Part shown: piece by piece, positions 1-11,137 of the stretch | How positions within the stretch are numbered: the first letter of the stretch is position 1 | Layout of the letters: every line of letters starts with the position of its first letter | Assembly (NCBI GenBank): GCA_013187285.1 | Contig: JABMIG010000329.1 | Span: 54,273 to 118,272 of the forward strand | Length of the DNA stretch: 64,000 nt | Source: Cyclotella cryptica | Taxonomy: Eukaryota; Bacillariophyta; Thalassiosirophyceae; Thalassiosirales; Thalassiosiraceae | Reading direction: 5' to 3' | Program-made: the position numbers and the translations under genes | The notes under the pieces: generated by a model | Database searches by the model: none | What the model saw: the letters and a program-made list of their open reading frames with translations, nothing else | What the model was told of the DNA's origin: nothing

Positions 1-1343
1 CATCATTGAATAAAACCAAGTTGCAAAACGTGTGGTTGCCCCTCGTAGAAGACCAATTTGCCGGCCTTTATTGTGGATGGCAGACTGAGCCATGAACGGT
101 GCATAGATACCATGGATTGCTCCAGAGCCAAATGTGTTGTACAGATGGCAAGCTTTTAACACAAGAACCTGCATTAACAAAAAACAAAGTTAGAAAAAAA
201 TAAAAATCATCATAAGATGAATAGGTTACCTTTATAACTTTGATTTTGGCAATGTCACTGAAAAAAAGAGAAACTACATGCTTGCCACCATGGAGTAAGC
301 AAGATCTCGGGAACTTTGCCTGAAGAATTTGACCTGCCTTTTGAACATAGCCAGCACCATCAAACCAAAAGATGGTAGACTTTGTCTTGTCCGGGTCATG
401 TGGCACAATTACATCTTCCAATAAATTAGCAATGTACTTGGCGTCCTTCTTATCCCCAACCGACATGTGACCAGAGCAATCCTTAATAGCAACACAAGTT
501 GGCGGGGTGTCAGCACAAAGACCAAGCACATAAATGAGAGGATTCCTTGCAATGGTGGCACAATCACTGAGCCAACTCAGCCCAAACACAGCCGCTTCTT
601 GGCATAGTATTTCCTTGTTGTGCTCTACTATGTTCCTGTAATTGATATCAAGCAGAGACTGGCCAAATCACTCCTTCCTGGGGGTTTGTAGTCTTTCCCC
701 ACCATCCTGGCATAACTGAGCATGAGCTTAAAAGAAGAGGATTCAACACAATGGTCAGGAATATTATTCTCATGAAAAAAGTAGCAACTGCCATATCCAT
801 TTTGGTGTGGTTAATGTGTGTGATGTCTGTCTGAATGAGGCTGTCGAACACTGCATCAAAGGTGGGCTGTCCTGAGGGATTTGTGCTCTTGTTCATGCTA
901 GTAGATTTGAAGTACTGCCTCATCTTGGTAGCCATCTTTGGTTTCTTGTTGGACTCTTCTAAAAGGCAATTCATTGCTGTGGAAAGCCTCTCTTCCTGTT
1001 CTTCAGTGATGGTCATCTTAACCATTGTCAGCTCTGTCTTCCTCTTTTGGGAGCAAGAGCACAGATCAATGTATCTCTTGAACTCAATTTCTGGAATAAC
1101 AGCTGTACAAACAGCAATACCTTCCTTTGGAATCTTTGCATAATGGGCACATGCCCGAGTTTGATGGACTGGCTTGAACTGCTGCCTGCAGCACAGGCAC
1201 TCCCACCCCTTCTCATTCCCAACATTGCACTTCTGGCAATATTGGTCATCCCAAATGGTCTTCAGGGGAGGGAATCCCACTGCCAAATCACTTGGTGATG
1301 TAGGATTGAGTTGCTGTTCTTGCTGCATTGTAGAATGCAACAT
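1..1343 (-). mobile_element. hAT-type (DUF659) transposase gene, 3' part, decayed, continues beyond left edge
   Basis: Read on the minus strand, the segment begins with a BED-like zinc finger (CQKC near 1240, then WECLCC and paired histidines near 1150-1200). It continues through a segment containing AVATFF and reaches a DUF659-like block near 330-590 with DKKDAKYIANLLEDVI and FWFDGAG. These are landmarks of hAT-superfamily transposases. A 61-nt GT-AG intron (229 to 169) precedes another exon whose translation (FGSGAIHGIYAPFMAQSA) is also family-typical and leaves the window at base 1. The reading frame shifts at least twice, near 600-780, so the copy is probably not functional. The catalytic C-terminal hAT dimerisation region lies outside the window. 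No 8-bp target duplication can be checked because one end is missing. Confidence is good for the superfamily and lower for exon limits. Confidence 0.8.
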
Positions 1344-1383
1344 GACAAAGTCAGGTGAGTAATTGATTGGCTTATATTTTTAT

Positions 1384-2534
1384 AGGCTAGCCATACTGCA
1401 GGGAGGGGTGCGGGGAGGAATGGCAGTGTCAGTCCTGGCGACTTTCAATTAAATAGTTGAGAATAAAAAAACAAAAGGGGAGAACTCACCATCCGGGTGA
1501 TCCATGGACCTGATTCTTTTTTGGCAGCAAGGCTGTTGCTCTGAATGGATGCGGTGATGGTCCTGTGTGTTTGATTACATGTGGGAGGGGTGTAGGGAGG
1601 AATGGCAGTGTCAGTACAGGCGACTTTCAATTAAATAGTCAAGAATAAAAATCAAAATAGGAGAACTCACCAACGGGGTGAGCAATGGACCTGATTCTTT
1701 TTTTGGCGGCAAGGCTGTTGGTCTGAATGGATGCGGCGATGGTCCTGTGTGTTTGATTACATGTGGGAGGGGTGTGGGGAGGAATGGCAGTGTCAGTTCT
1801 GGTGACTTCAATTAAATAGTCAATAATAAAGAAACAAAATGAGAGAACTCACCAACCGGGTGAGCAATGGACCTGATTTGTTTTTTGACGGCAAGGCTGT
1901 TGCTTTGAATGGACGTGGCAATAGTCGTTGGCATTTGATTACATGTGGGAGGGGTGTGGGGAGGAATGGCAGTGTCAGTACTGGCAACTTTCAATTAAAT
2001 AGTTGAGAATGAAAAAATTAAATAGTTGAGAATAAAAAACAAAATGAGAGAACTCACCAACCAGGTGAACCTGGTTCTGTTTTTGACAGCAAGGCTGTTG
2101 CTGTGGAAAGACACAGCGATGGTTGTTGGTGTTTGATTACCTGTGGGAGGGGTGTGGGGAGGAATGGCAGTGTGAGTACTGGCGACTTTCAATTAAACAG
2201 CTGAGATATAAAAAACAAAATGGGAGAACTCACAAACTGAGTGAGCAATGTCCCTGATTCGTTTTTGATGGCAAGGCTTTTGAACCGGAAGGACGCGGCG
2301 GTGGTCATTGGCAATTAAGTCTTTCTGAGAGGGGTGTGGGGAGGGATGGCAGTCAGATGCGGCAACTTTCAATTAAATAGTTGATGCATGGGAAAAGTAA
2401 ATGCGAGAACTTCAAAACCAAGTGAGCAATTGACCTGATTCTTTTTTTGAAGGCAAGGCTGTCAATCTGGAAGTACACGGTAACGGTTGTTGGCGTTTCA
2501 TTCCATGTAGGAGGGGCGTGGGGAGGAATAGCAA
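1384..2534 (-). repeat. 182-bp tandem repeat with exon-like units
   Basis: Six and a part head-to-tail units share GGAGGAATGGCAGTGTCAGT and CTTTCAATTAAATAG blocks. Phase points lie at 1441, 1623, 1805, 1987, 2185 and 2365, so spacing is 182, 182, 182, 198 and 180 bp. On the minus strand most units run from an acceptor-like TTTAATTGAAAG to a donor-like GGTGAGTTCTC, which would give a 134-nt exon and a 48-nt intron. Each unit can encode a block with AIPPHTPPTCNQ and SNSLA. Because 134 is not a multiple of three, serial inclusion of several exons would shift the frame. The units may be alternatives or simply a satellite. The array continues for 15 bp at 8612-8626 beyond the inserted LTR element. 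Confidence 0.75.
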
Positions 2535-2539
2535 GGTCA
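2535..2539. repeat. Left target-site duplication GGTCA of the first LTR element
   Basis: The bases GGTCA directly precede the LTR start TGACC at 2540, and the same five bases follow the other LTR end at 8612-8616. A 5-bp duplication is typical of LTR retrotransposon integrases. Confidence 0.85.
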
Positions 2540-2996
2540 TGACCTAAGCCGTTTTGCTGTAGTTTTACTATGTAGTAAACGGGTAGATACATGTTGTTGA
2601 AAGATTTTATTTATGAGAGTTACACTACTGAAATAGGTATTGCATGGTACACTAGGTAATCCATGCATCACCAAGCACAGGTGATCCTGTTAGAGATTGG
2701 AGGTAATTTAGGGCAGTTCCATGACTGCTCCTTTTCTCTCAACTGCCAACAGGAACTGTCCCATGAGAAGGTTTCTCAGAAAGAAATCCTCTCTTGGATA
2801 TTTTGTCCAAGAAACACCTAGAATGTATATGGGTGTTTCTCAAGAAGGAAATTGTCTTTTGAATATTGTTTCTCAGAAACAATATCTTATGACTATTGTA
2901 CTTCCTTTGTGTTACACAAAGGGAAGAGGACCATTGGAGGTTCCACCTGGAACCTCTTTGGGTTTACCAGTTAAGGTAGATAATTGGCCTATGTCA
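2540..2996 (+). repeat. LTR of first LTR element, left copy
   Basis: It is 457 bp with TG...CA ends and imperfect 11-bp terminal inversions (TGACCTAAGCC against TGACATAGGCC). The body is a chain of short perfect hairpins, for example GAGGTTCCA-CC-TGGAACCTC near 2936-2955 and CCTTTGTGT-T-ACACAAAGG near 2905. Confidence 0.85.
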
Positions 2997-5900
2997 CTCG
3001 CCCCACGATTGGAGAATTAGCGTGGCTCGCGGAAAAGTAAAACCTCGGTGAGGAAAAAATCCGAACATGAGCCAGACTTGCAGAAAACCCGTTCTTGTTG
3101 AGGTTAAAAATGTGCAAGCTGCCTGTGACGCTTTGTACCTACATATTATTTTATGTAGTATATGAAGTGTAAGTTCATGTGGAGAGGGAGATTTGTCATG
3201 GCTTATGATAAAGCTGGTTTGATTGTACTCTCCTAAGTCAAACTTATATTCTGACTTACTTCCGCGTGTAACCCTGATTGTCTTATCGTATACTGTCTGT
3301 GATAGTCCAATTATCACTGGTATACCGACTGAATATTTGTGCAGGGTAAAATACATTTGTTTACTAAGCATTGCTTTCCACGGACCATGTGACCATAAAT
3401 TGATGAGGATAATTTTGGGTCGGTTTGGTGTTGCCTGGTGTCTCCTATTGATTTAATCTGTGTGTGCAAAAGTGGAATGCCAAACAACAATTCCATCTTA
3501 TGATTGCTACACTACATTTAGGCGATAGGCACTGCATAGTAGGTATGAGTGAATGGCATCTGAGTGTTTGTTTAGGTAAACATTGTGCCACTAGAAGCTG
3601 CTGACAAGACCATGATTGGTACAGCAGGCCAAGCATCTCCATGATTTGGTTGATGTTGAACTCTAGATAGTAATTCACTTTTGGGTTTTGATATTTGAAG
3701 ACTCTGGTTGACTTACACTGGGAAGCCAAATGAAATGCATATGGTCCGAAAGTGGAGTGTTGAAACTGCACCTTAATTGTCACGATGTGTGTACAATGTG
3801 GATATTGAACCAGGTCTAGGTACGAAGGTGCTGATAGTACAGATATTCTGTTTGTTATCTTCTGCAATCCTTTGTGTTTGTATATTGTCCTTCAATTTGC
3901 TCTGTAACCCCTATGTATCCATGGGAATAGTTGCCCAAAGGGTCAGCTATCGGCAAGTGAACAATGTTAAGTCATACATAATGTATTGACTATAATCATT
4001 GGAAGGTCCAAGCGTCAACGTCTATGTCTTTTTGTACCATGAAGAGTACGGATTCAGTGTTTATGATATCCTTTTGTATTTTGTAGCAAGGATCCTCAGG
4101 GAGGTCTGTACATGTATAACTCTTTTGTTGGTGGTAATGACATTGCAACATATTTAAATGTGCATGTGCGTACCAATTTTTATATTTTGTAAGACAGTTG
4201 TTGACTATAATCTTATGGTTTATGGAACCATATTGTGACTTCATAGCGAGCATCATGGAGAAGTGAACTTTCCATGATATGTTGACAACGTAATAGTTGT
4301 GTTTCTCTTTGGATTTGTCTAAGCTAGTGAAGCGATACTACATTTCTGTGCACAGCTTCTTGAGTTGCATTTGTTTTGCATTGCATGCCAACAAGGTGCT
4401 ACATGTCTCTCAGTAGAGATGTTCATGTTTGACTTATCCTTTTGTGTGAGATGATATTCCTGTTTAACTAGGGATACTCACAATTCTATGTGCTGTGGTT
4501 TTACAAGAACAAAGGTTGTGGATCCTTTGTGTTGTTGTGCTCATATGATCATGAGGCTTATTTTATGGTTTGTTGTGCAACACTTATGTGCACTACCTAT
4601 GGTCATCCCGTTGTCTTTAGCAAAAAGACCCACGTATTTCGGTGACTCTAAGAGTCCTTCCTTATGGACACCATGTGTGTTCTCCATGGATAATTCTGAA
4701 GGTAAACCATCAGAAGTTCTCACAAGAGAATCAAGTACTAGTCATTGAGTCTCAGTGAGACCATAATCTAGTAAGACACAGTGTTGAATCCAATGATGTT
4801 AATCATGGTCAAGGATTCATTTTCTCTTATTCTGTGTATTATATGCACTCTAAGTTCAGCAAGCTGTACTAGAATGCGAGCATACCCAACCTGAGTTGGT
4901 GTTGCTCTAGACTTGTTGTGGTAACAAATGTCTAACATTAATGTGTCTCTTTTTTGTGTACAGTGTACCTCCTCCTCTACAATTCCAGTTGTGAGTGAGG
5001 CGAGACAATCATATTGTCTTACCCAAGGTTCTCCCTTGTACTGGACCACCCAGTAGCATGTGAGTTCCCTGTATGGGCGAATGTTTTAGCGAGTTTTCAT
5101 CTGCTTGTAAGATGGTGCTTTTGCCATGCGAAGACTTGTTGTCTTTGTGCAGAGATGTTGTGTATTGGTTTGTCATGCAAACCCTTACTCGCTGCTTGGT
5201 AAGTCCATCCTAACCTTGTTTAAGGTGGTCTCTCAAGCTAGCCTTTGGAGAATATCATATTACTCCAAATGAGTTCTATTGTGAACAGTATGGCCATCAT
5301 TGACTCCATTGAATGTGCTTGTGAGGCACATGGAAAACCCATGATTGTTATTGCTAGCTCTGAGTAGGTATAACCTTCTTCAGTGTTTCTAGGCATGAAC
5401 GGGTTCCAGATGCGTCAGTATCTAGTCTATGATTTGTTGACTTTTCATGAAGTCTTATGGTGTTTGCAGAGTTGAACATAGCAACATCTACAGTACTGTA
5501 AGGATTCTTTTGAGTTTAGACAGTTTTGCTAACTTTTTGTCCATATCTTATTTTAAGAATCACTTTTTGATTTACAGTAATTTATGTTTGTTTGGGTGTT
5601 CTGTTCTTGTACAGCCAGTTCTGACGACGGCTGTCAATGAAACCCTCCAGTCGCCAAGGTAAATTGTCCTCGTTGTTTTACTTGACTTTTGGACTGGTTG
5701 TGCTCTGTCTTTATAGGCTGTAAACCTACCTCTTTGGAAAAATAGAGGTAAACAGGCACGTTCTTCCAACACACTGAACTTCATCAAACAGTTTCTCTTG
5801 TCATGAGAAACCTCAGTAACGTGTATGAAATTGAGTTTGTAGTGTAAGTGTGTGTCTTTTTTTTGACACAGCTTGGAAGGTCTGCTATTTTACTCAACCC

Positions 5901-8155
5901 CCAGAGGAGTTTTTCACAGGAGTGGTTAGCTCTGTGATCATGAGTATTTTTGCTCAAGAAGAGTCCTGCACTTAAGTGGTTAGCTATGTGCATGGTATGT
6001 TGTGTCCAGGTTTTGTTTCAACTCTGGTTCACAGATTTTTGCAGACTTTGCATCAATTATCACTGGCAAGGTAAAATTGATCTTAACATATTTTATGTTG
6101 TTATTTGTTCGAAAATCTAGAACAATTCAAACTCAGTTCTTGCATTTGTCAAAGACTGAGGTCATATGCTGGCTTAGTCACTCTGGGTAATATGTACTCA
6201 GAAAAGTGTGTTTTGACAGGAATTTAATGCTTGCGCAATAAAAAACATCGTGTGACTTTGCCCTTCCTTTTGAGTAGGAAGAACCCATCCTGCGTGCGCC
6301 AAGAGTTTGACACCTGCCTAGCTGGGTAAGGAAAACATATGGATGTTCCTAATTTTGGAACATGGGGAAGCTTGGAACTACGTCCTTCTTGCTTTCACTG
6401 TTACTGTAGCAACACCGTGTCAGGGGTTCAAACCCAACATGGTTTGATTTCCAGTTGCTTTTTGATACCATTGCTTGTTAATAGTGCAGCATGGCACATG
6501 TGTACATTTCTCTCCGTGGGAGAAGAATTCATCTTCTTGAGAAAACAATTCATGATGCCAGAAGATTTCTTGGCATTTTGTTTTATTTTTACATGTAGCA
6601 AGGTATTTGAATATCAGGTTATTTTAACGTGACAGTAGAATTTTGATCAAGATTTTTATCTAACGAGCTCTTTAATTTAAAATTAAATAATTCGAATTTA
6701 TATTTTCGGCTCTAAATTCTATTTTCCTCGGACCAGAGGTTGTGCATTTGGCTATTCATAAGCCAACTAGCTTTCTTTCCTTTTTTGCCAAGCTCGGTAG
6801 CTTATATGCATGAAAGGAATACCACAAGAGAAGAATTCTCACTTTTGTGGACTTTTCTCACTTTTTTGCTTGGATTTAAGTAATAAATCAACAAGTTGCG
6901 TGTTTTCCTGACAAAACCGCAAAAAGCATGCAGCATTCTTGCGCAAATCGGAAATTCGCGAGAATTTTGCTATGAGTGTTTCTGGGGCACGACACGTAGT
7001 CGGTTTATGGGTCCATCTTGCGCCCCCATGCGTGCTGGGACTTGGAGACAATACTCCGCGCCACTCTGACGTCTGACCGGATGCGGCAATATATTTCGCT
7101 CCTATGCCCATATGAGGAGTAGAACAATGTTCTCTCCTAGGCTGGTCCATCGCGCACGTGGGCTGAGCCCAGCGAGTCTAGGACACATGATATGTGGTCG
7201 TTTTTCAGATCGTGATCGCGAGGGCTGTGTCGCGATACGTTTTGTGAAATGGGCTGTGCCGGGACGCGCTCCCATGTGAATGGGGCTGATCCGCGATCGT
7301 GGGACTACGCCCCGCGCTGCTCATTTTCCCTTGAGGATGTGTCTTACACATTGGAAACCTGAGAACCGCGAACTTCCAGGGAATCGCGAGTCTTTCAAGT
7401 GACCGAAACCTCTCGGGGGTCACGAGCAAGCTTTTTAGGCCTTAGAGGCCATACGCTTCTTCATAGGGTCATTTTATGCCCTAGAAGATCTTTTTTTTGT
7501 ACTGCCCTAAGGCTATAAGTACTACGTACTCCGTGGTGTCACTGCATCTGCATGTGATCACGGGTACGGACTAATTTTAAGTCTAATCGTGTTTTTAGGT
7601 CTATGAATAGACTATATACATATTGCTCTTTCGGAAAAAAAATCAACCCGAGGCATTTATGTTTATTGCCTCCTCATTTTTAATGAGGGGCTGTTACTAC
7701 CTAATAGGCACGTAAGCATTCTTGCCACAAGTGCGTATGATACGTCACAAGTGGTCTTTTTTTACGGCAAGTGCACTATGTGCTTAATGCGCGCTCTGCT
7801 AACAAAAGCGGAGTATACCCGTGTCAAGTGGGATCTAGTCCTCACTGACATACAGGGGAATTCTTTTTTGCTACGTGTTTCAAAAAACACGTGCTGGCCT
7901 GTGAGTGAACTCACTTCAACTGGCTGAGTACGTGACTCGGGGCTCAGCTGTGGCAATATTGCTACTCTTGGGGTCAGGCAGCACAAGTTGCGCCACGTGT
8001 AACACACCAAGTGTATTGGACGGCTTCAAGCAACAAGGGACGACGGACAGACGAACCTACCATGGTCAACCACCGACAACAGCTGATGGATGATGGATGG
8101 TGGAACGACGGACAGACGCTCCGATCTGGTTGCGCCGAAGGCTATCAATTGATAG

Positions 8156-8611
8156 TGACCTAAGCCGTTTTGCTGTAGTTTTTACTATGTAGTAAACGGG
8201 TAGATACATGTTGTTGAAAGATTTTATTTATGAGAGTTACACTACTGAAATAGGTATTGCATGGTACACTAGGTAATCCATGCATCACCAAGCACAGGTG
8301 ATCCTGTTAGAGATTGAGGTAATTTAGGGCAGTTCCATGACTGCTCCTTTCTCTCAACTGCCAACAGGAACTGTCCCATGAGAAGGTTTCTGAGAAAGAA
8401 ATCCTCTCTTGGATATTTTGTCCAAGAAACACCTAGAATGTATATGGGTGTTTCTCAAGAAAGAAATTGTCTTTTGAATATTGTTTCTCAGAAACAATAT
8501 CTTATGACTATTGTACTTCCTTTGTGTTACACAAAGGGAAGAGGACCATTGGAGGTTCCACCTGGAGCCTCTTTGGGTTTACCAGTTAAGGTAGATAATT
8601 GGCCTATGTCA
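8156..8611 (+). repeat. LTR of first LTR element, right copy
   Basis: It is 456 bp and nearly identical to 2540-2996, with about three substitutions and three one-base length differences by eye. It is followed by the target duplication GGTCA (8612-8616). Confidence 0.85.
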
Positions 8612-8704
8612 GGTCAGTAGCAGGGACTTTCAATTAAACAGTTGTGCGAATAACAAATCAATACTCGTCATCACACAACAACCAACCTGTCTTTTGGGGG
8701 GCAT
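8612..8704 (-). other. Putative first exon and 60-nt intron of the hAT-type gene
   Basis: On the minus strand an ATG at 8704 opens the short frame MPPKRQ. It ends at a CAG followed by GTTGGTTG at 8686. Sixty bases later TTTAATTGAAAG matches the acceptor-like block of the 182-bp units, and the remaining 15 bases (8626-8612) are the start of a unit cut by the LTR insertion. The 60-nt size fits the other short introns in the window. This suggests the tandem exon units lie directly downstream of the start codon of the hAT gene. The evidence is positional only, and the short exon alone proves nothing. Confidence 0.35.
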
Positions 8705-9080
8705 CAATGACACTGCGTTGCCGCAATTGGTGGGAAGATGATGTGCCAACTTGCGGCTGAAAACTCAATAAACTTGCGGAGATGGAAGGGGGTGATGGTC
8801 CGGACAAGCGGAAATCCCATTGTCTTGTGTGTTATGTGCCATTTGGGAAATGCAAAAAGGGGCGTGTGACCATCTGCGTGTGGATTCACACTTTACTAGT
8901 ATGTATGTATAAGTAGGGAGATGACAGACGGTCACAACACATGACTGAGCCCAATAAATAGGGACTGGCTGGGCAGATGTCGCACGACATGGGTTATGTC
9001 ACCAAAATTTGCCGACATTGTCGTCTCGCGGTGACATGTCGGAGACATGTCACAAACATTCTCCGCATAGACAATACATT
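8705..9080. other. Upstream region of the hAT-type gene
   Basis: No supported gene is seen. A 61-codon minus-strand frame at 8704-8889 has no recognisable domain. Between about 8980 and 9055 several GACATGTC-like half-palindromes occur close together, which could be subterminal transposase-binding repeats, but the other element end is not in the window to compare. Confidence 0.3.
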
Positions 9081-9177
9081 AGTTGATAAATTATCAGATT
9101 TTAGTACCCTTTGATGTAATAGCTTGCATTAAACCCGCAAAAGGAGAAATTCATACACTTTTGAATATTCCTGCCGT

Positions 9178-9228
9178 AAGTACCAGTACCAGTACCAGTA
9201 CCAAGACCAAGACCAAGACCAAGACCAA
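9178..9228. repeat. Hexanucleotide microsatellite (ACCAGT)n then (ACCAAG)n
   Basis: Four ACCAGT-type units switch directly into four ACCAAG-type units, so the tract is two related 6-bp repeats fused end to end. Confidence 0.9.
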
Positions 9229-10104
9229 AAAGTACCAAAATGCTCAAATATACTTTCAAAAGGATTGGTAAGCTTTCAAAAATCCTCACCATTTTGAACT
9301 ATCTGAGAAATGATACCAATAGTAAGTGAAAACTGCTAAAACATGAAAGGGAACAAAAACAGTTCATTCAGGTACATATGATAGTTGTTAGTATAAAAAG
9401 CAAGGTTATTGTTATTTGTTAAGGCTGTGAAAATGTGTGTGGTTAATACTACTTCTTTGCTCCACAATTTCCTGCAAATCCAAAGTATATAGCATCCTAC
9501 ATGAAGAATGACTTATAGCCCTGCCTTTTGAAATAATAGTTGGCACATTAGCCCAAACTGTTACCCATATCTGCCTCAAGGGTTAGACAATATGAGTTTA
9601 CTGTTGTGAATTTTCACTGATGACTGATTCCTATTTGCATCCGCAAGTGTCACATCAGAGATCATTGATATCAATGCCATTCACTCAAGTAGATCCTAGC
9701 CCATCAACTTCCATCTAAGCCATGACACATTTATGATCAATATTGCCAAATCTTGGATATAAGACTCCATTTAACCCAAGGCATAATATCAAACTGCAAG
9801 AAAGGGAACTTTCACCGAGCCACCAGCTGGAGTTGTCACAGGTCATCAGATGCCATTATGTAATTATAAGGGTCGTCACAATCTCATCACAATGATTGTC
9901 ACCTTAGTCATCATATGTCTTCAGTGGTGTCAGGGTCATATTTTGGTCATCACAATCGTTATTAATTTGTCAGCAGGATTTCTCACATCGCTTATCAAAT
10001 GACATTTGCCATGCCATCAGTTATGACGGTTGGTCATCCTTGTTGTCACCTGGTCATTGTTGTTGTCATCTGGTCTTCTGCATACCAAGTATATTTTAAC
10101 ATCT

Positions 10105-10366
10105 ACAGGATCCCAAGAAGGGAAGCTTTGAGGCCGTCAAGCACACTCAGCACCCCTGCAGTCTTCAAAACTAAAGAAAGCCTTTCTCTAAGACTTAATT
10201 ACACACATAATATATATCCTTTTCTTTAGTGTCATCAAAGGTCATTATAAACAGCTGCCAGATCCCAAGAAGAGAAGCTTTAGAGTTCAACAAGCCTACC
10301 CAGTTTCCTCCTACAGTCTTCAAAGTTAAAGTAGGCCTTCCCTTAAAACTTATTTACATACATATT
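10105..10366 (+). repeat. Diverged direct duplication of about 125-145 bp
   Basis: Two adjacent blocks (about 10105-10212 and 10256-10366) share GATCCCAAGAAG, GAAGCTTT, CAGTCTTCAAA, TAAAG and CTTATTTACA-type words in the same order. The second copy is visibly diverged, so the duplication is not recent. Confidence 0.6.
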
Positions 10367-10791
10367 AGACTGGATGATTAGAAATGTACAGGGCACCTCT
10401 TATATGTCATGAAGATACTGTATGGCCAGACCGCCATTTCTTAACTACTTTGAAATGTCCGAATAGCAATCGATTTTTTCATCACAGATTTTTTGTATGT
10501 CTATAGACTAACAACGGGTAAAAAATAAAAGGGAACAAACATCAAAAGTTTGATACTGTACTCTCTATGTAAGCAGAAGCAGAGGTAGCAAGATCAATGA
10601 CAGTTTGAGAAACGAAATCGACAATCGATCATGTTCCTTCAATGATGAATACATCATTGAAGTTGAACACTCAATCCAAATCAGAAGATGTCAATAACTG
10701 GAGATTGCAATGTTTGAAGATTCTGATAGGTTTTTCACCCATTTCACGGTTCCCGCCCAATTTGTCCTGTACATTTCTAATCATCCAGTCT
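10367..10791. mobile_element. MITE-like element of 425 bp with 26-bp terminal inverted repeats
   Basis: AGACTGGATGATTAGAAATG plus six further bases (10367-10392) recur in perfect inverse complement at 10766-10791. The interior has no coding capacity. Flanking bases do not show a clear target duplication, so the superfamily stays open. Confidence 0.6.
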
Positions 10792-11137
10792 TGTATCCTA
10801 TTTTCTTTTCTTAATTGTCATCAAAGGTTGCCATTGGTGTCACAAGGTTCTTTGACATCATCATGATAGGTCAGCAGGAGGTAGTCACCAGTCATAATAA
10901 GGGTCTTCAAAATGTCTTCACCCACATCAACAGTGTCATCAAATGTCTTACGGTCAACAGGGTCATCAAAATGTCATGAACAAGGGTCAACACGGTCATC
11001 ACCTGGCAGTAAAAGTTCGTCATATGAGGCCGCAAATTTGAAAAGTCACTACTGTCTCATCACAACATATTATTTTATTTATCTCGCCAAAAACTTCCAC
11101 ATGGTGAAGCTAAATGTCTTGTTGATCAAAAAAAGCA

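Larger units (their letters stand above)
2540..8611 (+). mobile_element. Non-coding large LTR element (LARD-like), first copy
   Basis: Two direct repeats of about 456 bp (2540-2996 and 8156-8611) begin TGACCTAAGCC and end GGCCTATGTCA. They enclose a 5159-bp interior and are flanked by GGTCA on both sides. The interior contains no gag, protease, integrase or reverse transcriptase that I can recognise in any frame, so the element fits a non-autonomous large retrotransposon derivative. By eye the LTRs differ at about six positions, which suggests a young insertion. It interrupts one unit of the 182-bp tandem repeat inside the hAT gene. No standard tRNA-type primer site follows the left LTR and no purine tract precedes the right one; the palindrome CTATCAATTGATAG sits there instead. 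Orientation is therefore assigned arbitrarily. A related copy lies at 55642-61520. Confidence 0.8.
9790..11080. repeat. GTCATC-rich degenerate repeat region
   Basis: GGTCATCA-type words recur irregularly at 9838-10075 and again at 10815-11025, on both sides of the small inverted-repeat element at 10367-10791. Spacing is irregular and no coding frame is supported. The pattern looks like an old, diverged minisatellite. Confidence 0.55.

Noticed and set aside
835-1362. Plus-strand frames opposite the hAT transposase
   Set aside because: They are antisense shadows. The minus-strand frame carries the zinc finger and family motifs.
6839-7150. Open frame of about 100 codons in the LTR element interior, also present in the second copy
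   Set aside because: No retroviral or cellular domain is recognisable, the equivalent in the other copy has a different start and extent, and flanking frames are equally open.
9790-11080. GTCATC-rich stretch considered as a CRISPR or regular satellite
   Set aside because: Word spacing is irregular and there are no constant repeats with unique spacers.
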